DNA of 64,000 nt from Synanceia verrucosa (Eukaryota > Chordata > Actinopteri > Perciformes > Synanceiidae): the NCBI GenBank assembly GCA_029721515.1, contig CM056567.1, positions 9,759,507-9,823,506 on the forward strand, given 5' to 3'. A model generated the notes under the pieces. It worked only from the letters and a program-made list of their open reading frames with translations, was not told where the DNA came from and searched no databases. A program made the position numbers and the translations under genes. Each line of letters opens with the position of its first letter. The first letter of the stretch is position 1. Positions 1-10,820 of this stretch are shown piece after piece.

Positions 1-401
1 CATATGTAAGAACTTGATTCATCACCTAACCATTAATTTAAACACAAATTAAATCCTGAAACTCAGAACTAGCCACTTTTATGAAAGGGTGAAAACATCA
101 AATGGTCTCACTAAAGGTGATCTATATCTTTGTGAGGACATCTGGTAGTTCAAAAATATGCGCACACACACACAGAGTTCCTGAAATCTGCTAATTACAT
201 GCACCCAGATTTGCCAGTTTTTTTTTTTTTTTTGGAGTACAGACAAAAACCTGCCTCATTATTCCACCACAATCTCTAAACACAATTATGTTCAATCATC
301 CTTGAACATGCAGTTTCCAGGATGAAACACAAACCTGTGTGTTACGTCCATTTCAGTGTCCCTGCAGCAGTGTGCCAGATGCTTTTTGTGTGCTTTTGCA
401 G
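1..401 (+). other. grb10 intron (3' part)
   Basis: AT-rich intron ending in the acceptor at 401, with a (CA) run near 163-173 and a T15 tract near 220-233. I see no further exon; the RA-domain exons must lie upstream of the window. Confidence 0.6.
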
Positions 402-539
402 AACTTTCTGAACTCCAGCAGCTGTCCAGAGATTCAGGGTTATCTGTACATGAAGGAGCCCGGTCGCAGGTCCTGGAAGAAACTTTACATGTTCCTGCGA
501 CGCTCCGGGCTCTACTACTCCACTAAAGGAACATCCAAG
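402..539 (+). CDS. grb10: grb10 exon: start of PH domain
   Basis: Acceptor ttttgcag before 402 and donor AAG|gtgata after 539; 46 codons, phase 0 at both ends. Encodes CPEIQGYLYMKEPGRRSW and the LRRSGLYYSTKGTSK strand pair of the PH domain. Confidence 0.93.
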
Positions 540-1173
540 GTGATAAATTACTGCTGTGTTGATTAGGATGTGATGTTTCAATATTACACTTTTAAACTAA
601 ACATCAATCTAATGCACAAAAATCACAATTGTTCGTTTGATAATGCAAAGTAAACCAAACCAGTGTCTGTAGTTCTTTTCTTTATGCTGGTGCTGACATC
701 TCTTAACATCATCTTCACAGGAGCCCCGACACCTGCAGCTGCTCTCAGATCTGGAGGACAGTAACATCTTCACCATCATCACGGGCAGAAAGCTCCAGAA
801 CGCTCCCACAGATTACCAGTTCTGCATCAAGGTAACACACACAAAAAACATCATTTTAAAGAAATGCTTAATTTTAAGCACAATGATTCCCATAAAGGAA
901 GAGAAACTACCATCCTGCCAGAGGTGGGTGACGAGCTGTCGTGGGGAAAAAACATAAAAAAATGCTTCCCCACCACGTCTCTTCTGACATTCACACACAC
1001 ACAAGATACAATACAAGGGTTAAAACTGCCCAGCAGGGGTTCAACCACACACTCAGCACTGTGTCCCACTCCAGGATATAATCGGTGGTGGGTCACCTGC
1101 TGATCTGGGATAAACCCACTGGGATAAGCCAGGATGGTACAGGGAATCGGGCCTGTCTAACCCCCTCACCTCC

Positions 1174-1212
<39 letters not shown>

Positions 1213-4200
1213 CAGACGACCAGCGTGTCAGATGCTCTCAGCGGGGGTGACAGTGCAGGATTGGGTAAAGGATTTTACTTGGTGGCTGGATTGTTGCTAT
1301 GGTGACATGAATTAATTTATCGGTAGGGGTTGCAGTGTATCTAACGTCCTTGTTACTGATGGAGGGGAAACAGTCTGTGCTGTGATGCTGGTACGGTCCT
1401 TACCAGCAGGACTCAAATGCTCTGTGTTTCTTTTTTTGGTATGTTCTTATTGCATGAATTAAACGATTACACAATGAATGTAATTTATTGAGGTGTGATT
1501 ATGGTATTTGAAGGACAAGCAGTGCTTATATGAGGATGTTTAAAATGGATTAAAAGTCCAGGCATTTTTTTTATCATTATGAGGGTAATCTCTATATGTT
1601 TTTATTCTCCAGCACAATTTCATGTTGATGAAAATATATTTTTTTTTCTATTTAAAAGGTTCCATTAGGTGCTCTTAACACCATTCGTAAAATTATTTCT
1701 TAAAAATAAGGTGGGTTAAACATTTTTTTGTACATTTTATCCCAAGTAGAAATGACTCATTCTTCCTCTCTTAAATGGAAAGTTGACTTCATAAGCAGTC
1801 ATATTTAATACTCTCAGAGGTTTAGCAGACACAGCCTCGCTTGATGTGATAAGAGTATGTTATTATGGTGGCTGACGTTCATCAGAGTGAGCTTGCTGAC
1901 CATACGACTGCTCCATAGTTGTGTTACTGTTTTATCTCTATCAATATATCCCATAACTGTTACTTGTGGGGGTAGTTGTGAATGTTAGACAGCATCACAT
2001 CATTTTAATAATCAGCAGTGATCCTAAAGTCAAACTATACAGGCTAGTTGTTTTTGCTCTATTTTGTATGTGACGTCTTGGATTGTATATAATGTGCCGC
2101 TGATAAAAACAAATGACTTTGCAATCACTGAAGTACAAACCTTTGACACAAAAACCTTTCAGTGTTCATGGTATGTCATTCATGTGCCTGCTGTTTGTTT
2201 TACAGCCCAGCAAAGTGAGGAGTGACTGTAAGGAGCTGAAGATGCTGTGTGCGGAGGACGATCAGAGCAGGACCTGCTGGATGACTGCCTTCAGGCTGCT
2301 CAAAGTACTTCCTTTTCTTCTTGTTGTAGATAAAGCCAAAGATTTGTGGTGCTGTACAGTCCACTCTGTCGATACCACACAATACATGACGTGATACAGG
2401 GGTAACGATTCAGTATACTGTGATACTTTAAGTGAGGCAATATATTGTGATTCTTTTCAAAAATGTAATCTTATGTCTTATTTACTTATTTTATCAGATC
2501 AGAGGACATTTTAACATCCAACATCATAGCACTACTTTTGAGGGATGGATCATGGGTTTAGTATTTCAAAATAGGATAGTCTTTTATTCATATAGCCCAC
2601 TGGAAGAAATTCATTTTCCAAAGCAGCGTAAAGAAGTTGTAGTAAGAAACAAACAACACTAATGAAATAATAAAATAAGTAATATTTAGATTAAGTAGAT
2701 TGTGTTAACATCAGCCAGTGATGCTGGTGTTATAAAGTCTATATAAAACATATACAAAATATATAATTAAATTGTAGTTTAAGCGTTTTGTTTTTATTGT
2801 TGGCTGCTTTTACTGTTGCTGGTAAAACACGTGTGATATTCTTCATTCAGTTAGGTCATCATGAAACACAAGACAGCCTTTCTGTACTTTTCCAACAGTT
2901 GGTAGAAATAAACCCTAAATTAATTAAATTAGATCTTTACAGGATGGTCGAACATGCCCATCTATTGAACTTCGGAAACACAAGTTGATGCCGTCTTTCC
3001 TCTCGTGTCTTCACAGTACGGGGTGGTACTGTATCAGAGCTACAGCGTTCCCCAGCAGAGGAAGTCTAACCTCTCGCCTTTCTCAGCTCCTGTGGTGAGT
3101 ATCTGCTCTGTGACATCACCTCCTCACCACGGCGCTCTAGTGCCCCACTCTGCCAACACCGAAGATCCTGATTCATCCATTAAGTGTCTGATAGTGAACT
3201 AGAAGCACTTTGTGTCCGCCTCGCTCTCCTTTAAAGGAAGCCTCAAAGGCTCAATGAGGGGTTCCCAACCTGGGTCCAGGCCCCCTCAGGGGGGCGCCAA
3301 AGATCAAAGGGGGGGCACCAGGATTTGTCTGCTCTGTGCACATCAATCATAACAACACACCACATAATTTATCCAAACGTCTGTATTCTGATTGCAGATA
3401 AAGATGATATAAATATGTATATATACATATATATATATTTTTTTTTTTTTAATTTTTGCAACATATTCTGCTTAAATCCACATTTGTTGGTTGTATGTTT
3501 TTAAGGGTGGTGACATAAAAAAAAATATGAGAAGGACTCAGATTTTCTCAGATCGAGTACAAGGGGCTGCAAAAAAAGTGCAGTCATTGAATTGATTGAA
3601 AAAAAAAAAGGTTTTAGTTAATGAGAAGAAAGTCTGAATAATGTGAGCAGGAGAGCCAAGAGAGACTTGTGCTTTTCCTCAGAGGGGTATTTGTGGACTG
3701 GCTGAAGTGGGTCTGTGTGCAGACAGGATTTGTCATGCTCCAGTGATTGTGTCTGGCTTGTTTGACCTCTGACCCTTGTCTACCCACCCCACCCCACCCA
3801 CCCCACCACCACCCCTACACCATGCTGCTTGTGTACCCCCTCCCCCCCAACCCTGCCACATTTCCTAACAGCGGAGTGTATCTGAAAACTCTCTGGTCGC
3901 CATGGACTTTTCCGGGCGGACCGGTCGCGTCATTGACAACCCTGTCGAGGCCCAGAGCGCTGCCGTGGAGGAGGGACAGACCTGGAGGGTAAGAAGGACG
4001 GTAAAGTTGGAAAGCGAAACGAATCTGAAGCCATTTATGTTCCAGTTATTTGATGTGATTAATACAAAGAATCTACAGTCCTACAATGTTTAAAAAAAAT
4101 GCCATTTTGTCGTTAACATTCTCCTGGTCTTCGATCAATATAGCTTTTTCCATTTTCAACAAATTTATCTTTCCCCTGCATCACTTTTCTTAGTAAATTC

Positions 4201-5919
4201 TAAGGGTGGGAAAAATATTGATATGGCAATATATTGCGATATTTTTTCTTCTGATATAATATCAATTTTTTGTTTCTTAATATTGTTTTTTTTTCCCCAA
4301 TAAGTTTGTTTTGGGCCGATATGTGTATATGTGTACATGTATATGTACGTATAAATTTGTGTACATACTATATATACACACACACGTATACAACTTGTTT
4401 TGAGCTGCATTTTAAATTTCTCAGTGAACTATGTAGAATCGCGTATCGTGCTCGTTGTAACGTTGTAAGTTACGCTGTAAGTAATGTTGCTCACTTTCTT
4501 CCACGTAGAAACGGAGCCAGCGTATGAATGTCCTGGGCAGTCCCAGCCCCCTGCATCCATCCTCTCTGAGCACAGGTACTCTCATTTCAGTTTTGGCTGG
4601 GTACTTTTGTCACCTCAGGGTTGGTACAGTAGATGTACTGATGTAATGTGGCTATCAATGTATGAATATAAGAAAATTCTTAGTCACTGAGTCAAATATG
4701 TTTGTTTTGCAGTGATCCACAGGACACAGGTATGGTTTCATGGTCGCATCATGAGAGAGGAAGCCCACAAAATGATCATTCAACAAGGCCAAGTAGACGG
4801 GTAAGAATAAGGGTTTAGTTTTGGTCTGATGATCTCTAAAAAGCAGGTGTCTAAAAACAGCTTTCTGCAATGACAACCTCACATTATAGCCTTTACCCAA
4901 CAGATTAAGATTCTCAGAGTCACAGCTCCGTCAATCGAAAATGTTAAATGTAAAACAAATCCAATACATCCTGAGTTGGATATATTTCATGATAAACTTC
5001 ACTGTATTTTCTCTCTCTCCATTTTCTGTGTCAGGTTATTCCTGTTGCGGGACAGTCAGAGTAATCCCAAGGCGTTCGTGCTCACCTTGTGCCACCACCA
5101 GAAGATCAAGCACTTCCAGATCCTGCCGGTCAGTCACATAACACGACACAATGACATCACACAGCACAGTCACATTACTCTGCAGATAATGCACTGTATG
5201 TCATGCTCACATGGAATATCCGCTGAATAAGACACAGTGAGGCCCAACACTGCTTTACCTTGTTGGAAAATGATTGATTCATAATATTTTTTAGGATAGT
5301 AAAATTACATTTGCTAAGCTGGTTGGCATCATCAGCAAAGAAACATATTGAGTATTTTCTCTGCAAATTAAAAGCGAGTCCACTTTTTATGACTTAGATA
5401 CAGCTTAATCTCAAAAATCCTGCAGGACTCATCTGGCTTGCAACACTCTCTACCAGCCACTGTCCCAAGAATACCTTACCCTTTTTAAGATTTTAAAAGA
5501 TGTTTTACCTCCTCCCGAGCAGCCATCTGTCTGAAATGATTTTGTGATGATACAGAAATCAACTTGAAATGTCTTAAAGGGACATATTTTACATAACAGA
5601 AAGTTTCGATCTGATTATTCATAGCAGTCCATGCCATAGGTGAAGAGTCTTGTTGCTCTGCTCTCAGCTTTCTGATGATGCTCTCAGTAGCTCATAGCGA
5701 TAAAAGTGCACGCGTCCTCTTGTCATGTGATGGTTAACTGTCCTCCCTCCTCCCTCTGGCTCTGGTCTAAAGTGTGAGGAGGACGGTCAGGTGTTCTTCA
5801 GCCTCGACGACGGCGCCACAAAGTTCACAGATTTGATCCACCTGGTGGAGTTTTACCAGCTCAACAGAGGAGTGCTGCCCTGCAAGCTCAAACACCCCTG
5901 CACCGCCGTGGCCTTGTGA
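402..5919 (+). CDS. grb10: GRB10-type adaptor protein, C-terminal nine coding exons (5' partial)
   Basis: Cytoplasmic adaptor of the GRB7/10/14 family, which binds activated insulin, IGF and other receptor tyrosine kinases and can recruit ubiquitin ligase. The joined exons 402-539, 721-831, 2206-2304, 3017-3094, 3872-3988, 4509-4575, 4713-4800, 5035-5128 and 5773-5919 give 312 codons to TGA with all phases agreeing. Order: PH domain (codons ~8-140), BPS segment (ENSLVAMDFSG, ~145-200), SH2 (WFHGRI...FLLRDS, ~210-312). The SH2 phosphotyrosine-binding Arg (FLLRDS) is present. RDSQSNPKAFVLTLCHHQK and the LGSPSPLHPSSLST linker fit GRB10 better than GRB14 or GRB7. The family is usually 530-600 residues, so the N-terminal proline-rich and RA domains lie left of position 1. 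Which teleost ohnolog (a or b) cannot be decided here. Confidence 0.93.
721..831 (+). CDS. grb10: grb10 exon: PH domain
   Basis: Acceptor cttcacag, donor AAG|gtaaca; 37 codons, phase 0. EPRHLQLLSDLEDSNIF continues the PH fold. Confidence 0.93.
832..2205 (+). other. grb10 intron
   Basis: Non-coding; a (CA)n microsatellite lies at about 1182-1208. The rest is unremarkable AT-rich DNA with no phase-compatible exon. Confidence 0.7.
2206..2304 (+). CDS. grb10: grb10 exon: PH domain C-terminal helix
   Basis: Acceptor gttttacag, donor AAA|gtactt; 33 codons. LCAEDDQSRTCWMTAFRLLK is the PH C-terminal helix with the family's conserved Trp. Confidence 0.94.
2305..3016 (+). other. grb10 intron
   Basis: Non-coding. 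2398-2460 contains a gcaatatattgtgat-like AT-rich segment that resembles 4204-4262 in a later intron, probably remnants of one dispersed repeat. Confidence 0.6.
3017..3094 (+). CDS. grb10: grb10 exon: PH-BPS junction
   Basis: Acceptor cttcacag, donor GTG|gtgagt; 26 codons. YGVVLYQSYSVPQQRK links the PH domain to the BPS segment. Confidence 0.92.
3255..3345. mobile_element. Probable end fragment of a hAT-like non-autonomous DNA element
   Basis: The segment ggggttcccaacctgggtcc followed by two G/C-run imperfect repeats resembles the terminal part of a common fish 'GGTTCCCAACCTGGGG' repeat. I could not find the opposite inverted end within 500 bases, so this is a fragment at best. Confidence 0.35.
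3346..3871 (+). other. grb10 intron with simple-sequence runs
   Basis: Contains (TA)n near 3415-3437, T and A homopolymers, and a C/A-rich pyrimidine tract (ccacccc repeats, about 3780-3850) leading into the acceptor at 3871. No exon seen. Confidence 0.6.
3872..3988 (+). CDS. grb10: grb10 exon: BPS (between PH and SH2) segment
   Basis: Acceptor cctaacag, donor AGG|gtaaga; 39 codons. RSVSENSLVAMDFSGRTGR and the following NPVEAQSAAVEEG are the BPS core, which in this family inhibits the insulin-receptor kinase as a pseudosubstrate. Confidence 0.94.
3989..4508 (+). other. grb10 intron
   Basis: Non-coding. 4204-4262 (aatattgatatggcaatata and following) is a degenerate AT-rich dispersed repeat; 4320-4385 is a degenerate (TGTA/TATG) simple repeat. 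Confidence 0.6.
4509..4575 (+). CDS. grb10: grb10 exon: BPS-SH2 linker
   Basis: Acceptor ccacgtag, donor ACAG|gtactc; 22 codons plus one base. KRSQRMNVLGSPSPLHP is the Ser/Pro linker typical of GRB10. Confidence 0.9.
4713..4800 (+). CDS. grb10: grb10 exon: SH2 start
   Basis: Acceptor gttttgcag, donor GACGG|gtaaga. VIHRTQVWFHGRIMREEAHK is the SH2 N-terminus and helix A. Phases (1 in, 2 out) match both neighbouring exons. Confidence 0.94.
5035..5128 (+). CDS. grb10: grb10 exon: SH2 phosphotyrosine pocket
   Basis: Acceptor ctgtgtcag, donor CCG|gtcagt. LFLLRDSQSNPKAFVL carries the invariant SH2 Arg (the R of FLLRDS). Confidence 0.95.
5129..5772 (+). other. Last grb10 intron
   Basis: Non-coding. 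The acceptor at 5772 is preceded by a tract rich in ctcc repeats. No other structure seen. Confidence 0.65.
5773..5919 (+). CDS. grb10: grb10 terminal coding exon: SH2 end and stop
   Basis: Acceptor gtctaaag; 48 codons then TGA at 5917-5919. LVEFYQLNRGVLPCKLKHPC is the conserved C-terminus of GRB10/14; the last residues are TAVAL. Confidence 0.95.
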   Translation, partial: CEEDGQVFFSLDDGATKFTDLIHLVEFYQLNRGVLPCKLKHPCTAVAL

Positions 5920-8900
5920 CGCTCCACACCCCCAATAACTACACCCCCTTTTTGCACACCTCCCCCCCCCCGTCTGCCCCTCCCTCACTGACACAATGAG
6001 GTCGAGGAGAAAAGTCAGGTTAAGTTCTGGGGATGTGAACAACACAGCAGGAGCTAGCATGAAGCTTTTCTCCGCCTTACCACCGTTTGGATGTTTGAAT
6101 GGGACCCGTTTGGGACAGTTGCAGACTGTGGGCCAACTGCTGCGGTGTTGTCATGGAGACTCGATTGTTTTGTCATTTGTCCAAATGTTGTGCAGACATC
6201 TAAGGAGTGCTGCGGGTCTCCTGGATGGATCCCTCTCTCAGAGTCCCTCACCTTGTTACCCACCTAACCCCCCCTCCCCCTCCAGGCCTGATAAGCTGTG
6301 GTGCCCGCCCCACCCTCGCCCCTTCGCCACAGAGGTGGGCGGGGAGCGCCACCCCTCTGACTTCCTCATCGATCATCAGGGATGGACGGGAACCTCTCTG
6401 GGTCTTATCAAACTTGATCCAGGAGTTTTCTCAACCTGTGCAGTCCAGTCTGGATAAGCTGACATCTTGTGCCCCCCTGCTCGAACCCAACACCCCAGCA
6501 GACTTGATGCAGCCTCCCTGCTGTGTCCTGTCCCACAATTCTCCGGTGCAACCCCCGATCCCTCCTCTCCTCCTCCACAGAAGCTCAGAGAAAAGCCAGG
6601 AGAGAAGTAGCTAAAGGCAAGATAAGCAGAGCAGTGGCGAGGGTTTGCTGAAAGGACAGAGGAATGTTTATCAGGAAGGCTGTAACAAGCCTCTCTTGTA
6701 GAGTTGATTACTTGATGTCATTTTAATGCTGTTTTATTACTGTTGATTCAATGCAGAATTAGTTTTGCACTCCCGGGCGGACAGACGACAGCTGCTCTCT
6801 CTAGCTAAATGAAGCTGCCTGCTCTCCGTTCGTCCTCCACCCCCCTTCTGAAAAGCAAGCATGTGAATTTCCACCAGTTCTGATTGGATTACAGTGGTGT
6901 GGGAGCAAAGAGAGTTAGGGCTGATTACGCAGTGCCTTTCAGGAAGGTTTGGGGACAACATGACCATGCTTTGAAAAAAAAAAAAAAAACCTAACATGCT
7001 TCTCAAGACCATGAGGATGACTGTTAAATAGACTCATGAAAAGTGTGTCCACCCCTTGAGCTTTGACCATTTTTAAAAAAAAAAAAAAAAATCTAAAGGG
7101 TTAAATCCGTCGGTGAATTTGTATTTGAATGTCATTTTCTTTTCCTAAGTCTGTTCTAAGCTCACCGCTTGCACATTTTAATTAATGTTTTGATATTGAT
7201 GGTTGGAGCTGTCATGTTTGGATCCTGACCACTGTTCCCTCACTCCAGAAAAGACAAATCAACAAAAGCACTCCCATAATGTTTGTTTGTTTTCATATGG
7301 AATTGATCAAAAGACTTGAAACGTGAACTCAGATCATTGTGCGTCAACACACAGTGGAATGAGATTCACTCGCCTTAAATGAAAATTGTGAGCCTTGTGT
7401 ATGAAATTGAAGCGATATTGTAATGCACATACGTTAACATATTTCAGATTTTAAGAGGATGGAGCCACATTGACAGTGTTTAAGAATCTTTGCAAGAAAG
7501 CAAATACGTTTTTGTCGTGTTTCTGCAGACAACTGGCTAAAATGTAACATCACATCCAGATAGTTCCAGCATGGGAGCTTGGTAGCATCATGTTGTCCCT
7601 CACAGTCACACAATAAGGACGTCTTCTTGAACAGCAATTTTGCAACAATCATAAAAGGAGAAATAGATGATAATGTATAAGATCAGTAAGAGGCTGTAGT
7701 TCATTATCAGTTCAGCAGGGGAAAAATATATGCTGAAATATAAGCATTTGCTTTTATTCCTGATCTTACATCATAGTAAAGTGAATATCTGGGTAAAGAA
7801 CTGTTGGTCAGACAAAAAAAAACAATTTGAAGACCATGATATCTAGGAAATTGTGACATTTTTCTTATTATTTTATAGGCAAACTATTCATTGATTATTA
7901 TGAAAGAAATTACAATCAAAAACTGTTAGTTGCAGCTTTACATAATTTGGCTTGGTAGCTCAATATTTCATGGTTAATATTTCAACATTTTTTTTGGAGA
8001 AAAGCGTTCTCGGAGTGGAAGTTAAAAGGGGACAAGGCAGGTATCTTAAGCAGGTTAGTCCATCAAAAATGTAGAATGGGATTTGAAAAACTTTGTTGCT
8101 CCCTAGTGGCAACAGTAAAAACAGCTGTATTCATGTAAATATGTCAGTGTGGTTTTAGTGGTGTCTCTCCCTCTAAATTTGTCAAGAGATGACCATATTT
8201 ACAGGAACCAAAAGAGGCTAGAGGACATGTCTTTTCTTGCCCTCTCCTGCTGTTGTGTGACCAGCAATTCCTGCAGGCATGTGACATCACGTCTGCTGAG
8301 CCTCCTCTTCATCCTGTGCCAGACTCACAGTGATCAGGGTCAGCACGAGGCCTTCAGACTCCCCGCTGGGCTAACTAAACTCTCTCCAAGTACTGCTGAC
8401 ACACAAGCCACTGCCACGACCAGTTGACTAATCGTGTGGCTTGAATGACTCACCGCTCTGTGCTCCACCAATCAGGCCTTTCTAGTCAGCCAGGGCAGAC
8501 TCTCTCCAGGGATTGGATAATGCTTGAACCCCCCAGCCCCCATGTCCCACCTGTGTCCAGCCTGTAAGCTATGACCCTGTGGTGTGTGTGTGTGTATGGC
8601 CAGACTGTTATAGTCATTATTCAGGATTGCTCGTTATCATAACTTGCCTTTGAGAGTAAGAGGAAGGTTGCTTGTCGGTTGGGTGAAGTGAAGCTAAGCC
8701 ATGGATTTAGAGGAGACAGGGGTTTGGCTGGAGGTCTCCCAGCATTCCCAGTCTTCAGTTGAGCTTCTTTCCTGTCTGTGAGAGGGACGCGATCAAGCCA
8801 CATATGGGTCAGCGGGGACGAACCACCATCCCCTTCTCCTCCCTCCATTTTTAATCACTGTGCTGCAATGCAACCCTATACATAAGCCCAAGTATATGAA

Positions 8901-9860
8901 TATACCAGAATACAGTATCATTTCTTTTCTAAGTATGTGAAGCTATGGAAGACGTAGATCTAACACTGTACCTAGGTCACAGATCACTATGTATGGGGCG
9001 TTATGCTTTTGCTCATAACTCTGTGTAAAATGAAGAATGATTTATTTAGTTCTTTTTTCCATTATTCAGTTGTGTGTATATTGACATTAATGTGTATTTT
9101 CATTGGTTTGTCACACAATGACCATATATATATATATCAAAAGAATATACCACAGTATATACAGTATTAAATTAAGCATTTTTTTTAATTTTAAAAGATC
9201 AAACTGGATTTTTGGTGCGTGTCAAATTTTTGAACATCAGTTGTGTGTATAAGCTGACAGTCTGACAGTTTTTAACTCTGCCAGCATCCAAATCTGATGC
9301 CATTTGGTTATGAAACCACCACACAAATATCCCTCTCTCTCACATACACACCAGTGTTTTCACAGAGCACACACACACACACACCAATGATTCACCCTTA
9401 GGAATATTCTTAGCAGCTTTTTTCACTTTTCATCACAAAGTAGTGAAATTGCACACTGTAGCTCAAGATTGTGCATTTCATTATGTATTAAACATTTACG
9501 CTGATGTTAAGGTGCATAACAACATTTTTTTTTGCGTTCTTTTTCATAACGAAGCCTATTCTTGCAGCAGGTGCCTCTTTATTTGTGAACAGTATCAAGT
9601 CTTTAGTTTTCATCCGTCCACTCACTATGTTCATTTCCAGTTAGCTGTAACTGTGAAACCTACTGGAACTAAATCCTAATATCAGGTCAACATCACATTC
9701 AAGTCCCATTGACAAAGGGGACTCACAGTGTAGGTGCAGGTGAAACTGACTCTGTGTTGGTTATGTTTTATTTTTGAGGTGACGTCATCATAAGCTGAAG
9801 TCAAACAGACATTTCAGGGAAAGAAGAAAAGAGCAAATAAACCATAATGATTTTCTTCAG
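5920..9860 (+). other. Probable grb10 3' UTR and flanking DNA
   Basis: Directly follows the grb10 stop. The first 700 bases are C-rich and contain frames with no recognisable protein. The first canonical AATAAA downstream of the stop that I see is at 9836-9841, with another at 9979-9984; ATTAAA variants exist earlier. A 3' UTR of about 3.9 kb is therefore possible but not proven. Homopolymer A runs occur near 6974 and 7075, and a short (GT)n near 8582. Confidence 0.45.
9836..9841 (+). terminator. Candidate grb10 polyadenylation signal
   Basis: AATAAA, the first canonical hexamer on the + strand after the stop at 5919; a second one is at 9979-9984. Distance is long and no transcript evidence is available. 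Confidence 0.25.
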
Positions 9861-10140
9861 ATAACCCCACTGTGCTTTGCTTCATTCTGTCTGTACGGCT
9901 CCTGGATCTACATTGTATCCTGTTCAGGTATTTTTGTACAAATAAGGGACTGATATATTCTCTGTTTATTGGAAATAGAATAAAAGACAACATTGCTATA
10001 AACCAAAAGTGGCTGGCGTGTTGCTGTGTCATTCCACAAACTGGTCACACAGTCACTGGTCTCTAACTTTTATTAACCAAACTCCATCTTTGACCATTTT
10101 GACCACTAATGAGGTGAGGCCAGTGAACTCAGGAATGAAT

Positions 10141-10820
10141 GGTCATACTGCGGTATGTCGAAAAAGTGAAAATACATCATAAAATGTTATCAAAAAGTGC
10201 TTAAAATTCCTTCTCACAGCATGTTGAAGTAATTTGTGGGAATATCGGTCAAAAAAGTGGTGAAAAAGCCATTTTTTAGATGTCAAAAAAAAAAAAAAAA
10301 AAAAGGTCATACCATGGTATGCCCAAAAAGTCAAGAAATGTCACATCATAAAATGATTTAAAAAGTGCTGCAAATGACTTCTTACAGCATGTTGAATGAA
10401 TTCATGATGTCTGGCCAAAAAAAAAGGCATTTTTAGGATGTCAAAAATTGGTCAAACTGCAGTATACCAAAAAAGTAAAAAATGTGATAAAATGTCCCAA
10501 ATATTCATCAAAAGGCTATGATATAGTATTTTCAATTATGTCATTATATTATTTTTTGATAATAAAAAAAAGTAAAAAGTAAAAAAGTCATCATATATTA
10601 TGTCAAAAAAAAGAAAAAAAAAGAAAATCACAAATTTTCCCCTAAAAAATCATCGAAAGGACTTATTGTTTTTCAAATGAATCCCGAGTGTTGACAAAAG
10701 TTGAAAAAAAGTCATATTATAGCATGTTGAAAAAAGTATAGTAATTTGATGAAAAAACGAGAGTAGTGTGTCACAGTACAGTAAACCATAAACAATCTCA
10801 GCATGACAAGTACCAAAATA
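10141..10820. repeat. Degenerate AT-rich tandem repeat (unit roughly 150-170 bp)
   Basis: A recurring module starts near 10141 (ggtcatactgcggtatgtcg), 10306 (ggtcataccatggtatgccc) and 10452 (ggtcaaactgcagtatacca). Each is followed by an aaaaagt run and, in the first two, by cataaaatg and acagcatgttga. Further degraded copies continue to about 10820. The same kind of repeat occurs at 13510-13830 in the last trio intron. Confidence 0.6.

Noticed and set aside
5996..6614. Two overlapping open frames after the grb10 stop
   Set aside because: Low-complexity Pro/Ser translations in C-rich 3' UTR; no homology recognised and no splice link.
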